Origin: Flagellimonas allohymeniacidonis
Lineage (GTDB): Bacteria > Bacteroidota > Bacteroidia > Flavobacteriales > Flavobacteriaceae
Assembly: GCF_004296335.1 (NCBI RefSeq)
Contig: NZ_SGIU01000002.1
Span: 261,882 to 325,881 of the forward strand
Direction: 5' to 3'
DNA length: 64,000 bases
The notes under the pieces: model-generated
Databases searched by the model: none
The model's input: only the letters and a program-made list of their open reading frames with translations
Told to the model about the DNA's origin: nothing
In this document: positions 42,480 through 51,554 of the stretch, one piece after another
Numbering within the stretch: position 1 is the first letter of the stretch
Layout of the letters: each line of letters opens with the position of its first letter
Program-made: the position numbers and the translations under genes

Positions 42480-45149
42480 TTAAAACTGCTGCCCGATGAT
42501 GAAGTGTGTTTGCCAGCCGCTAGGACCCACTGACCCGGGCCTGGCATCTGTATCGAAGCCGTAACCGAAATCAATTCCCAATAGACCGAATGCCGGCATA
42601 AAAATACGTAGCCCCACTCCGGCAGATCTTTTTAATTCAAACGGATTAAAGTCGCTAAAATTGTTGAAGGCGTTTCCTGCCTCCAAAAACGAAAGTGCAT
42701 AAATGGAAGCCGCTGGTTTAAGCGTGAGGGGATAACGCAGTTCAAGAGAGAACTTGTTATAAATGGTTCCCCCGTCCTGTTCCTGGCGACCTGTAATCGG
42801 ATTTATGATGAAAGGAGTCAAAGAGCTGTTTTCATAACCCCGTAACTGAATAATGTCCCTACCATCCAAAGTAAAGTTTCCTAGACCGTCTCCCCCAACA
42901 AAAAAGCGCTCAAAAGGAACATCGCCAATATCATTATTGTAGCTTCCCAAAAACCCGAACTCGGCATTGGTACGCAGCACCAGTTTGTCTACCAAACGGG
43001 TGTACCAATCGCCCCTGAACTTGATCTTGTAGAATTCCAAAAGCTTGAACCGTTCTTCTTCCAATTCTTCCAAATCGTTACTCAGACTCTGAAATTCCTG
43101 CTGCTCTGCCAATGAACCCGGTGTTTGCCCTATTTCGAAAAGTCGTTCGGTAATTTCGTCAATTTCGTTGCGTATTGCCTTAAAATCCTTATTTCTGAAC
43201 AGCGAGTAAGGAGGTGTAAATTTGGCCGTAAACTCAAAATTGGAACCTGTCAGCGGGAATATTCGGCTCGGTCCCTGAGAACTTCTTGATATCCCAAAAG
43301 TATAGTTCAGGGAATTTGAGGTTCCGTTTCCAAAATTGAAAAGACCGTTATTGAAATCATTAAAGTCATATAACTGGTAGCTCAAGGCATGGGATACCGT
43401 AAAGAAGTCATCAGGCCATTGAACCCTTTTTGCCAAACCAAGTGAAATTCCCGTGATGGAAAATCCACGATCCCTATCTACATCAATTCGGCCCCTATTG
43501 TCAAAATTACTGGCAAACTGTTGGGTCCGCGATAATGAAAAGTTAAATCGAACCGGTTTTTTCCCGCCCAACCACGGTTCTGAGAAATTCAGACTATACA
43601 CCCTAAACGACCGACTTGCCTGAAGACGAAGGGAGAAGGTTTGACCGTCTCCCATTGGGACAGGTTTGTAAGCCTCTCCTTTAAAAATATTCCTGAGTGA
43701 AAAATTGTTGAACGAAAGCCCCAAGGTTCCTATAAAGCCACCCCCACCGAAGCCACCTTGCAGTTCAATCTGACTGGATCCTGATTCAACCAAGCTATAT
43801 TTTATGTCCACGGTCCCTGCATTGGGGTCTGGGTTTTGAATATCCGGCACGATTTGTTCCGCATCAAAAAACCCAAGTTGACCCAATTCCCGAATACTTC
43901 GAACGATATTGTCCTTACTGTATCGCTGACCTGGTCGAGTTCGCAATTCCCGGAAAATAACGTGATCATTGGTTTTGTCATTTCCGGCAACGGTAACATG
44001 ATTGAGGAAAGTTTCTTTTCCTTCGATAATACGAATCTCAAAATCTATGGTATCGTTGACCGCAGAAACCTCAACCGGGTTAATGCTTGAAAATAGATAA
44101 CCGTTGTTTTGGTAGAGGTTGGTCAAATCTTCCCCATCAGGCTTGGAATCATCGGCAATTCGTTTTTTAAGCAAAACACCATTATATGTAGCCCCTTTTC
44201 GAATTCCTAAAACCTGTGCAAGTTGCCTATCGGTGTAAACCGAGTTACCTACAAAGTTGATATCTCCGAAGTAGTATTTATTTCCTTCTTCAACCTTAAT
44301 TTTAAGGTCGATGTTGTTCTCATTGACCTTAATGAAGGTATCTGAAAGAACCCGGGCATCACGATATCCTCTTTCCGCATAGGTATCAATCAGGTTTGAA
44401 AGGTCTTCCTGGTAATCACTTTTAATGTATTTCGATTTCTTCCAAAAACGATAAAGCTTCTTCTTTTTGGTCTTCTTCAATGCTTTGCTCAGCCTACTGT
44501 CGGACAGCTGTTCGTTGCCCTCAAAGGTGATACTTCTGATTTTTACCTTATCTCCTTTATTAACGTTGATTACCATATTTTGGGTATTGGTACCCGAGGT
44601 ATCAGCAGCTGTTGCGATATTAACTTTGGCATTTAAGTAGCCTTGCTTCTTATACTTGTTCTGAAGATAATTTTTTGTGTTGGCGATTAGACTTTCGGTA
44701 ATTTTCTTGCCTTTCTTTAAATCGGTATCATTGATGATATCATCGATTTTTCTTTTCTTGACTCCGTAAATGGTAACATTTGCCAGCGTGGGACGCTCCA
44801 AAATATTCAACTCCAAGAAAATCTTTCCGTCCTCAATTTTGGTGTAGTACATGGAGACGTTGCTAAAAAGCTCTAAACTCCAAAGCTTCTTGATCACAGC
44901 ACTTATCTGGTCACCGGGAACGGTAATGGATTGACCAACTCTGAGTCCGGTATACGTTTTTACGGTCTGCTCGTTGTAACTTTGAAGACCGGTTACCGAC
45001 AAACCCCCTAAAATATACGTTTTGCCATCTTCAAATGAAGTTTCCTGGGCAAAGCTGGTATTTAGGCTGAAGAGGAGAAGGAGTAGTGTTAGGTATGGTT
45101 TTATAGTATGGAGTTTGTTCTCAATTGAGTTGTTCGCTAGTTTTTCCAA
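42480..45149 (-). CDS. bamA: Outer-membrane protein assembly factor BamA
   Basis: 889 residues. Signal region PYLTLLLLLFSLNTSFAQ; five POTRA-like units between about 45 and 440 (e.g. VSGGLSVTGLQSYNEQTVKTYTGLRVGQ; KIRSITFEGNEQLSDSRLSKALK; YYFGDINFVGNSVYTDRQLAQVLGIRKG; FLNHVTVAGNDKTNDHVIFRELRTRPGQ). The C-terminal surface-antigen barrel has GFGGGGFIGTLGLSFNNFSLRNIF and GAGLRIFMPAFGLLGIDFGYGFD-like sequences and ends in Phe. It inserts beta-barrels into the outer membrane. Its start lies inside the last 29 nt of uppS; no alternative ATG is available. Tandem Skp genes follow. Confidence 0.96.
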   Translation of the reverse strand: MEKLANNSIENKLHTIKPYLTLLLLLFSLNTSFAQETSFEDGKTYILGGLSVTGLQSYNEQTVKTYTGLRVGQSITVPGDQISAVIKKLWSLELFSNVSMYYTKIEDGKIFLELNILERPTLANVTIYGVKKRKIDDIINDTDLKKGKKITESLIANTKNYLQNKYKKQGYLNAKVNIATAADTSGTNTQNMVINVNKGDKVKIRSITFEGNEQLSDSRLSKALKKTKKKKLYRFWKKSKYIKSDYQEDLSNLIDTYAERGYRDARVLSDTFIKVNENNIDLKIKVEEGNKYYFGDINFVGNSVYTDRQLAQVLGIRKGATYNGVLLKKRIADDSKPDGEDLTNLYQNNGYLFSSINPVEVSAVNDTIDFEIRIIEGKETFLNHVTVAGNDKTNDHVIFRELRTRPGQRYSKDNIVRSIRELGQLGFFDAEQIVPDIQNPDPNAGTVDIKYSLVESGSSQIELQGGFGGGGFIGTLGLSFNNFSLRNIFKGEAYKPVPMGDGQTFSLRLQASRSFRVYSLNFSEPWLGGKKPVRFNFSLSRTQQFASNFDNRGRIDVDRDRGFSITGISLGLAKRVQWPDDFFTVSHALSYQLYDFNDFNNGLFNFGNGTSNSLNYTFGISRSSQGPSRIFPLTGSNFEFTAKFTPPYSLFRNKDFKAIRNEIDEITERLFEIGQTPGSLAEQQEFQSLSNDLEELEEERFKLLEFYKIKFRGDWYTRLVDKLVLRTNAEFGFLGSYNNDIGDVPFERFFVGGDGLGNFTLDGRDIIQLRGYENSSLTPFIINPITGRQEQDGGTIYNKFSLELRYPLTLKPAASIYALSFLEAGNAFNNFSDFNPFELKRSAGVGLRIFMPAFGLLGIDFGYGFDTDARPGSVGPSGWQTHFIIGQQF

Positions 45150-45861
45150 ATCGTCGTTCTCTATTTTGGTAACTTAATATTGCTTCTACCAAATGATGCT
45201 CACTAAAATCGGGCCAAAATACGTCAATAAAATATAATTCGGCGTATGCAATCTGCCAAAGTAAAAAATTGCTTATTCTATGCTCTCCACTGGTACGAAT
45301 AAGCAAGTCTACATCCGGCAAAAAATGCGTGTAAAGATGAGTATTTATAACGGCTTCATCAATATTTTCAGGTGAAATTATATTATTTTTAACTTTGAGA
45401 CTGATGTCCTTAATCACGGTCTTCAACTCTTCGCGAGAACCATAGCTAAGGGCCAATGTCAAGGTCAATCCTGAATTTTTGTTTGTTTTTGAAATCACTT
45501 CGGAAAGTTCTTTTTGAGCCTTTGTGGGAAGTGATTCGATATTGCCGATGGCCCTTAATCGAATATTGTTCTTGTTAAGGGTATCCAATTCTTTTCGCAA
45601 AGAGGCTACCAGAAGTTTCATTAAAGTTTCGACCTCAATCTTGGGACGATTCCAGTTTTCCGTGGAAAAAGCGTAAAGGGTAAGGAACTCTATTTCGAGT
45701 TTAGCACAGTTTTCAACGGTCCTGCGAACCGCATCCACCCCATTCTGATGACCGAATACCCGGAGTTTTCCCCGTTGCTTCGCCCATCTCCCGTTGCCAT
45801 CCATAATGATGGCCACGTGTTTGGGAAGTCTATCCTTGTTTACATCGGTTAAAGTGTGCAT
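45121..45861 (-). CDS. uppS: Undecaprenyl (isoprenyl) diphosphate synthase
   Basis: 246 residues from the ATG giving MHTLTDVNKDRLPKH. The ATG 12 codons earlier would overlap the previous gene and adds a non-conserved extension. Conserved blocks are HVAIIMDGNGRWAKQRG, GVDAVRRTVENCAKL, LTLYAFSTENWNRP, SYGSREEL and DLLIRTSGEHRISNFLLWQIAYAELYFIDVFWPDF. Cis-prenyltransferase for lipid carrier synthesis. It is between the DUF6089 porin-like gene and bamA, in a standard Bacteroidota envelope cluster. Confidence 0.96.
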   Translation of the reverse strand: MHTLTDVNKDRLPKHVAIIMDGNGRWAKQRGKLRVFGHQNGVDAVRRTVENCAKLEIEFLTLYAFSTENWNRPKIEVETLMKLLVASLRKELDTLNKNNIRLRAIGNIESLPTKAQKELSEVISKTNKNSGLTLTLALSYGSREELKTVIKDISLKVKNNIISPENIDEAVINTHLYTHFLPDVDLLIRTSGEHRISNFLLWQIAYAELYFIDVFWPDFSEHHLVEAILSYQNRERRFGKTSEQLN

Positions 45862-45862
45862 T

Positions 45863-46546
45863 TCATTCAAAGCAGTCCTGGCAAGGTTTGCGTCCAAAGG
45901 TATACGTTAACGTAAGACCTGTAAAGACGTACCAGTCGTCGCTCAAAATGTTTCCAAATCTAAATTGCTCAAAATTGGAACCTTCGGGATTACTTCCATC
46001 CAAATTATCCGTGAAGGTATATCTTGCTCCAATCTCAGCACCTAGAATGAGAAAATTGTTCAAGCGGTACTTGGCCCCAACCGTCATTGGAATTGCAAAA
46101 CTACCTTCTTTTTGGTTAATATCCTGCACTTGTTGTGCATCAAAATAATTGAAGTCGTATCGAAAATAGGTCAAACCCGTATAAAGATAGGGTGTGAAGG
46201 CTGGTCCTAACTTATGAAGATTGTACTCAACAAAGTTGAATTCAAGGCCGGCAGAGGCTTCTAAGACCGAATTATCGATAACATACCCTCTTTGCACCCG
46301 AGATGCTTTTGAAGATTTGGAATCGTCGGCGGTAAAGCTGCCGTAGATAACACTGGCACGCCAAGCATACCTTTTGCTCTTGTTCCATTTGAATATACCC
46401 CCAAAAGCAGGTCCTGAAGGTAGAATGTAATTTGTTCTACCAACATCCCCTATCATATTGGCTCCTCCGGCAAAAACCCCAATTTCATAGGTTTGCGCAT
46501 TCATTTTGAAGACAATGCACAAAAAAATAGCCAAAACTATTCGCAT
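45863..46546 (-). CDS. DUF6089-type outer-membrane beta-barrel protein
   Basis: 227 residues. Signal peptide MRIVLAIFLCIVFKMNAQ; the mature protein starts TYEIGVFAGGANMIGDVGRTNYILPSGPAFGGIFKWNKSKRYAWRASVIYGSF and ends TGLTLTYTFGRKPCQDCFE, with alternating strands. This is the small porin-like barrel found between nadK and uppS in Bacteroidota. Two Cys at the C-terminus (CQDC) are unusual for a barrel. Exact function unknown. Confidence 0.85.
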   Translation of the reverse strand: MRIVLAIFLCIVFKMNAQTYEIGVFAGGANMIGDVGRTNYILPSGPAFGGIFKWNKSKRYAWRASVIYGSFTADDSKSSKASRVQRGYVIDNSVLEASAGLEFNFVEYNLHKLGPAFTPYLYTGLTYFRYDFNYFDAQQVQDINQKEGSFAIPMTVGAKYRLNNFLILGAEIGARYTFTDNLDGSNPEGSNFEQFRFGNILSDDWYVFTGLTLTYTFGRKPCQDCFE

Positions 46547-46658
46547 ACGATCAAAAAAGTTATTGTAATTAGGAGTAAAGGAAAGTCAATAAAAATACGG
46601 TTTTAAATGTTCTCCCTTGTTAAACAGTTTTTAAACGCTTTTATTGTTTTTTCTTGGT

Positions 46659-47540
46659 TCAATTACGCTTATCCTCGCCCCAGAGAAGTTTATTGCGAAG
46701 TGTTTTCAAAAAGCTTTCCGATTTATACTCTATCATTTTAATGGTGAAGTCTGATTTTCTTATACGGATTTCCGTTCCATTGGGGATACTGGCAATTCTA
46801 GAATCCAAGGAAATAAGGTGATTTTCTTCCCTACCGGAAACCTTTAGCCGAATTTCAGTGTCATCTGAAATTACTAAAGGGCGTGCGTTAAGATTATGTG
46901 GTGCAATTGGGGTAAGCACTAGTGACTTTGCAGTTGGTGCGATTACCGGTCCACCACAGCTCAGCGAATAGCCTGTTGAGCCGGTCGGCGTGGCAACGAT
47001 CAGTCCATCGGCCCAGTATGAGGTGAGATACTCCTCATTCAAATAGGTCTCCACGGTAATCATGGAGGTAGTATCCTTTCGACTCACAGTGATTTCATTT
47101 AAGGCAAAGTTTAGGCCGTTAAATTCATCCAAACCCGAAGTGGAGACAACTTCGACCAAGCTTCTTTCCTGAATCTTATAGGATTCCTTCAAAAATTCAG
47201 TCACCACCTTCCGGACATCTTCTTTTTTAAACGTTGACAAAAATCCGAGTCTTCCGGTATTGACCCCCACAATGGGAATCCCTAAATCCTCTATATAGGT
47301 CACAGCTCTCAACATAGTGCCATCACCGCCAAAACTGACAAGCATGTCATACGATTTGTCCAAGCCGGAAGATTGCGTAAATTTTTGGTAATCGTCAGAT
47401 ATTCCGAATTCGTAGAGAAGTTGAAAAAATTGTTCCTCAATACAGACCGTCGCTCCTATTTTGACAAGTTCATCCAACAACTCGTTTACGCAAGCCGTGT
47501 CCTGCTCGAGCAAGGTTTGACCGTAAATTGCCACTTTCAT
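46659..47540 (-). CDS. nadK: NAD kinase
   Basis: 293 residues, cytosolic. LVSFGGDGTMLRAVTYIEDLGIPIVGVNTGRLGFLSTF carries the GGDGT catalytic motif and the NxGxxGFL block; YWADGLIVATPTGSTGYSLSCGGPVIAP is the substrate loop. It phosphorylates NAD+ to NADP+. It begins 1 nt after the CBS gene's stop and is followed by the DUF6089 gene, so it belongs to the envelope cluster. Confidence 0.95.
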   Translation of the reverse strand: MKVAIYGQTLLEQDTACVNELLDELVKIGATVCIEEQFFQLLYEFGISDDYQKFTQSSGLDKSYDMLVSFGGDGTMLRAVTYIEDLGIPIVGVNTGRLGFLSTFKKEDVRKVVTEFLKESYKIQERSLVEVVSTSGLDEFNGLNFALNEITVSRKDTTSMITVETYLNEEYLTSYWADGLIVATPTGSTGYSLSCGGPVIAPTAKSLVLTPIAPHNLNARPLVISDDTEIRLKVSGREENHLISLDSRIASIPNGTEIRIRKSDFTIKMIEYKSESFLKTLRNKLLWGEDKRN

Positions 47541-47541
47541 A

Positions 47542-48198
47542 CTAAACGTTGAGGTATTTTTCGAGGTATTCCGAACGTTGCTTTAGATCCTCCAAAAACT
47601 GGTCGTCCCCGTTTCCAAAAACAACGTTGTAATTATATCGTCTAAAGGTCTGAGCCACCTCATTAAGGTTTAAGGTGCCTACTTTTAGGGTAATTTGAAC
47701 CACATCATTTTGGGAATCAGAAATAAAGGCACCAAGCAATCGGGCGTTGTTACCTTCCACAATCTGGGCAATTTCGCTAAAGGAATAATCTTTTATGCCT
47801 ACAGAAACCACCAAAATTCCACCAGGCTCCTTAAAAAAAGGAGTGTCAATAAAACGTGCTACCACGTCACCCAGGTCATAATAGCCAATAATAAGTTTGT
47901 TTTCATCCAAAACCGGTAGAATATTGGCTTCGTTTCTGGCAAACATCTCCAAAACATCCATCCAAGCCGTCTCTTTGGTTACTGAGAAGGTCTCCATGTC
48001 ATATCTGAAATCCTCAATTTTTTTGTCTGGCTCAAAACAAGGAAGGTCGTTTTCTGAAAGTACCCCCAAATATTCACCATTTTCCGTAACACCTACATGG
48101 GAAAAAGTGGTTTCCTCAAAAAAGAGAATCACTTTTTCCAGGGTTTCAGAAACCTCAAAAACAGGTACCGAAGAGATTATTTGATCTTGAATCTGCAT
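47542..48198 (-). CDS. CBS-domain protein
   Basis: 218 residues with two CBS repeats (about residues 8-60 and 68-130: ILFFEETTFSHVGVTENGEYLGVLSEN and NEANILPVLDENKLIIGYYDLGDVV) followed by an ACT-like tail (SFSEIAQIVEGNNARLLGAFISDSQNDVVQITLKVGTLNLNEVAQTFRRYNY). Likely an adenosine-nucleotide sensor. It heads the nadK-uppS-bamA cluster; divergent from pdxJ. Confidence 0.88.
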   Translation of the reverse strand: MQIQDQIISSVPVFEVSETLEKVILFFEETTFSHVGVTENGEYLGVLSENDLPCFEPDKKIEDFRYDMETFSVTKETAWMDVLEMFARNEANILPVLDENKLIIGYYDLGDVVARFIDTPFFKEPGGILVVSVGIKDYSFSEIAQIVEGNNARLLGAFISDSQNDVVQITLKVGTLNLNEVAQTFRRYNYNVVFGNGDDQFLEDLKQRSEYLEKYLNV

Positions 48199-48256
48199 AA
48201 CTAAACTCTTAAACGCAAAATACTAATTTTAAATCGCAAAAGGCGTGCCTAATTCT

Positions 48257-48264
48257 TAATTTTG
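48257..48264 (+). promoter_or_regulatory. -7 promoter element of pdxJ
   Basis: TAATTTTG, 18 nt before the pdxJ start, in the divergent CBS/pdxJ intergenic region. No good -33 match. Confidence 0.55.
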
Positions 48265-48282
48265 CTGGTCTAAAATAAATCC

Positions 48283-48999
48283 ATGACAAAGCTAAGCGTA
48301 AATATCAACAAGCTGGCAACTTTACGAAATTCAAGAGGGGGAAACGTTCCCGATCTTATTCAATCTGCAAAAGACATCGAGTCCTTTGGTGCCCAAGGCA
48401 TTACCATTCATCCAAGGCCCGATGAACGACATATTCGCTACCAAGATGCCCTGGATTTGAAGCAAGTGGTACAAACCGAGTTTAATATTGAGGGTAATCC
48501 TATTCCCAAATTTGTCGATTTGGTCTTACAAGTTAAACCAACACAGGTAACTTTGGTCCCCGATGCGGAGGATGCCATTACTTCCAATGCAGGTTGGGAC
48601 ACCCTAAAACACAAGGATTTTTTAGTAGATGTTATCGAAACATTTAAATCAGAAGGTATACGTACCTCGATTTTTGTAGATCCATCTCAGGAAATGGTTG
48701 AAGGAGCCGCAATGGTAGGGACGGACCGAATAGAATTGTACACAGAAAACTTCGCCAAGGAGTTTGCTCAGGGTAACCAAAGCAATGCAATACAGCCCTA
48801 TTTTGAAGCCGCACTCGTAGCGCAAAAAGTGGGGTTAGGAATCAATGCGGGCCACGACTTAAATCTGGACAACGTGAAATTTTTCAAGGAGAATATTCCC
48901 AATCTTTTAGAAGTGTCCATAGGGCACGCTTTGATCTGCGAATCCATCTATTTGGGTCTTGAAAATGTTGTCAATATGTATTTACATCGTTTAAAATAA
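48283..48999 (+). CDS. pdxJ: Pyridoxine 5'-phosphate synthase
   Basis: 238 residues. TKLSVNINKLATLRNSRGGNVPDLIQSAKDIESFGAQGITIHPRPDERHIRYQDA and VTLVPDAEDAITSNAGWD, RTSIFVDPSQEMVEGAAMVGTDRIELYTE, GLGINAGHDLNLDN are standard PdxJ blocks including the HPRPDERH active site. Last step of pyridoxine phosphate synthesis in the DXP-dependent pathway. Its stop overlaps the next gene's ATG (TAATG). Confidence 0.96.
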   Translation: MTKLSVNINKLATLRNSRGGNVPDLIQSAKDIESFGAQGITIHPRPDERHIRYQDALDLKQVVQTEFNIEGNPIPKFVDLVLQVKPTQVTLVPDAEDAITSNAGWDTLKHKDFLVDVIETFKSEGIRTSIFVDPSQEMVEGAAMVGTDRIELYTENFAKEFAQGNQSNAIQPYFEAALVAQKVGLGINAGHDLNLDNVKFFKENIPNLLEVSIGHALICESIYLGLENVVNMYLHRLK

Positions 49000-49769
49000 T
49001 GGAATTACTACATTCAAAAATACTTGGCGAAGGAGAACCCTTGCTTATTTTACATGGATTTCTGGGTATGTCCGATAACTGGAAATCCTTGGGGAAGCAG
49101 TATGCAGATGCTGGGTTTCAGGTGCACCTTATCGACCAACGTAATCATGGGAGGAGTTTTCACTCCCCAGACTTTGACTACGAACTTATGGGTGAGGACC
49201 TATTGTTTTACATGGATCATTATCAAATCGGCGAGGGCAACCTTATTGGTCATTCCATGGGTGGAAAAACGGCCATGCAGTTTGCGACATCAAATTATGA
49301 ACGTCTGGACAAGTTAGTTGTGGCGGATATCTCTCCAAAATATTATCCTGCCCACCATCAACCCATCATCAATGCGTTGACCCAATTGGATTTTGAATCC
49401 ATCTCCAGCAGAAAAGAAGCCGATGAACAACTTGCCAAACATTTATCAGACTTTGGAATTCGACAGTTTTTGTTAAAAAACCTTCATTGGGTAGAAACAG
49501 AAAAACTGGGGCTTCGTTTTAATTTGGATGTGTTGCGAAACAAAATGGAGGAAGTTGGGGATAACATTGATCCCCATGCAACCTTCAAGGGACCCACTCT
49601 ATTTCTGCGTGGTGACCGTTCGGAATACATAGTGCCCAATGACTTTGGTGACATTAAAAAACATTTCCCTCAAGCTGCCATTGAGACCATTGAAAATGCC
49701 GGTCATTGGTTGCACGCAGAGAACCCAAAGCAATTCTTCGAAAAATCAGTCGATTTTTTAAATTCCTAA
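48999..49769 (+). CDS. Alpha/beta-fold hydrolase (YbfF-like)
   Basis: 256 residues. LLILHGFLGMSDNWKSLGKQYADAGFQVHLIDQRNHGRS, nucleophile GHSMGGKTAM and C-terminal AGHWLHAENP (His) complete the catalytic triad of a small esterase. It is translationally coupled to pdxJ by TAATG. YbfF-type enzymes hydrolyse acyl-CoA or thioesters in vitro; the natural substrate is unknown. Confidence 0.9.
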   Translation: MELLHSKILGEGEPLLILHGFLGMSDNWKSLGKQYADAGFQVHLIDQRNHGRSFHSPDFDYELMGEDLLFYMDHYQIGEGNLIGHSMGGKTAMQFATSNYERLDKLVVADISPKYYPAHHQPIINALTQLDFESISSRKEADEQLAKHLSDFGIRQFLLKNLHWVETEKLGLRFNLDVLRNKMEEVGDNIDPHATFKGPTLFLRGDRSEYIVPNDFGDIKKHFPQAAIETIENAGHWLHAENPKQFFEKSVDFLNS

Positions 49770-49784
49770 AAAATAACACCTTTT

Positions 49785-49800
49785 ATTATGCATGCATAAT
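49785..49800. promoter_or_regulatory. ATTATGCATGCATAAT palindrome before GDSL lipoprotein gene
   Basis: A 16-bp perfect palindrome with the same core as the 28-bp operator of etfBA at 17294-17321. It lies 16 nt upstream of the -33 box at 49817. Confidence 0.72.
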
Positions 49801-49816
49801 TTTTTTGACCAATTAA

Positions 49817-49847
49817 TTGTCTGTATAACAAATTTCGCCTAGATTTG
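49817..49847 (+). promoter_or_regulatory. Canonical Bacteroidota promoter of GDSL lipoprotein gene
   Basis: TTG (49817-49819), 20-base spacer, TAGATTTG (49840-49847): an excellent -33/-7 pair. Transcription would start near 49853, about 50 nt before the ATG. Confidence 0.78.
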
Positions 49848-49902
49848 GTTAATACTGGTTAACGCTAAGTTTAACTTAAACTAACTCAAATTAATTTTAA
49901 AT

Positions 49903-51483
49903 ATGAAAAAGCTTTATGCCCTACTCCCCTTATTAGGGTTATTGTTTATTGCATGTGAGGATGATGACGCCCCGATCACAACTACACCAGACCCAGACCC
50001 GCCGGTTTTCTCCGCGGGCACAGCAAATTTTTCGAACTATGTAGCCGTTGGTAATTCCCTTACCGCCGGTTTCTCCGATAATGCCCTATTTAGGGATGGA
50101 CAAGAGGCTTCTTTACCCAACATGTTGGCTTCCAATTTTGCGCTAGTTGGTGGCGGTGCTTTCAATATTCCTTTTATGGCCGATAATCTTGGAGGAGCTA
50201 CCCTTCAAGGGAATCCTATTTTAGGCAACCGTTTAATTTTGGCCTTCTTACCAGATGGTCCTTCTCCCGTGCCTGCAGATGGCGTTGGAACCACAGAAAT
50301 TTCAACCAAGCTGGCAGGGCCTTTCAACAATATGGGTATCCCTGGAGCGAAGAGTTATGAATTGCTGGCTCCAGGATATGGCAGCGTGGCTGGTGTAGCC
50401 CTTGGCACGGCTAATCCTTACTTTGCTCGTTTTTCTTCTTCTGAAACAGCAACCGTAATCGGAGATGCTGCTGCACAAGGCCCAACCTTTTTCTCACTTT
50501 GGGCAGGAGCCAACGATATTCTGCTCTATGCCACCAACGGAGGCTCTGGCGTGGACAGAACTGGAAATTTAGATCCAACGTCCTACGACCGAAACGATAT
50601 TACAGACCCCAACGTATTTGCTGGGGCACTCGACGGTATGTTGCAAGCATTAACTGCCAGCGGAGCAGACGGTGTTATTGCCAACCTTCCCAATGTAACG
50701 GACATTCCTTTCTTTAATACTGTCCCCTTTGCTCCATTGGATCCTACCAATCCAGATTTTGGACCTCAAATTCCGGTTTTGAATGCCCAGTTTGCTGGCC
50801 TTAACTTGGTTTTCCAAGCTTTGGGAGTACCTGAAAGGCAATTTGTATTTTCTGAAACAGCGGCAAGTGCGGTAATAATCCATGATGAAGATTTGCCAAA
50901 CTTATCTGCTCAAATTACAGGGGCATTAATAATGAACGGAGTGGACGCTGCTACTGCCGGCGTAACAGGGTTTTTATATGGTCAAGCTCGCCAAGCCAAT
51001 GAGAATGATCTTTTGACCCTAACAAGTTCTTCAGAAATTGCTTCCTTAAATGAAGATGCAGTGACCACTTTGGAAGGACTCGGTCTACCTCCTGCAAGTG
51101 CTGCTCAACTAGCGGTCAACGGTATCACCTATCCCTTGGAAGACCAATGGGTGTTGACCCCGCAAGAGCAAGACGCAGTGGAAACTGCATTGATGGCTTA
51201 CAATCAAACCATTGAAACTTTGGCAACAGTATATGATTTGGCTTTAGTGGACGCCAATGCTTTACTATCCGAATTGAATGCCAATGGAATACCTTTATTG
51301 GATGGTAGTACGGTTACAGCAACCTTTGCTACCGGCGGCGGATTTTCATTGGATGGTGTCCACCCTGCGCCTCGGGGATATGCGATTTTGGCCAACGCCT
51401 TTATCGATGCCATTGAAGCAAAGTATGGCGCTGAGCTTCCAGGTGTAAACCCTTTGGATTATACAGGACTCTATATCGACTAA
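49903..51483 (+). CDS. SGNH/GDSL-hydrolase lipoprotein
   Basis: 526 residues. MKKLYALLPLLGLLFIAC is a lipoprotein signal (Cys18). The mature part has SGNH blocks: FSNYVAVGNSLTAGF (block I, GNSL instead of GDSL), SLWAGANDILLYAT (block III, GxND) and FSLDGVHPAPRGYAILANAFIDAIE (block V, DGVHP). The middle has a long insertion. Many Bacteroidota have such a secreted esterase near a FadL-type porin; the porin is not in this window, since a holin-like gene follows a terminator. It is controlled by a palindrome shared with etfBA. Confidence 0.88.
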   Translation: MKKLYALLPLLGLLFIACEDDDAPITTTPDPDPPVFSAGTANFSNYVAVGNSLTAGFSDNALFRDGQEASLPNMLASNFALVGGGAFNIPFMADNLGGATLQGNPILGNRLILAFLPDGPSPVPADGVGTTEISTKLAGPFNNMGIPGAKSYELLAPGYGSVAGVALGTANPYFARFSSSETATVIGDAAAQGPTFFSLWAGANDILLYATNGGSGVDRTGNLDPTSYDRNDITDPNVFAGALDGMLQALTASGADGVIANLPNVTDIPFFNTVPFAPLDPTNPDFGPQIPVLNAQFAGLNLVFQALGVPERQFVFSETAASAVIIHDEDLPNLSAQITGALIMNGVDAATAGVTGFLYGQARQANENDLLTLTSSSEIASLNEDAVTTLEGLGLPPASAAQLAVNGITYPLEDQWVLTPQEQDAVETALMAYNQTIETLATVYDLALVDANALLSELNANGIPLLDGSTVTATFATGGGFSLDGVHPAPRGYAILANAFIDAIEAKYGAELPGVNPLDYTGLYID

Positions 51484-51504
51484 CATCAACAAAATTTTAT
51501 ACCT

Positions 51505-51534
51505 TAAAGGCACCGCTTGTCGGTGCTTTTTTTT
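51505..51534 (+). terminator. Terminator of GDSL lipoprotein gene
   Basis: GGCACCG-CTTGT-CGGTGC followed by eight T. Confidence 0.9.
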
Positions 51535-51554
51535 ATTCACCTAATCAAACAACT

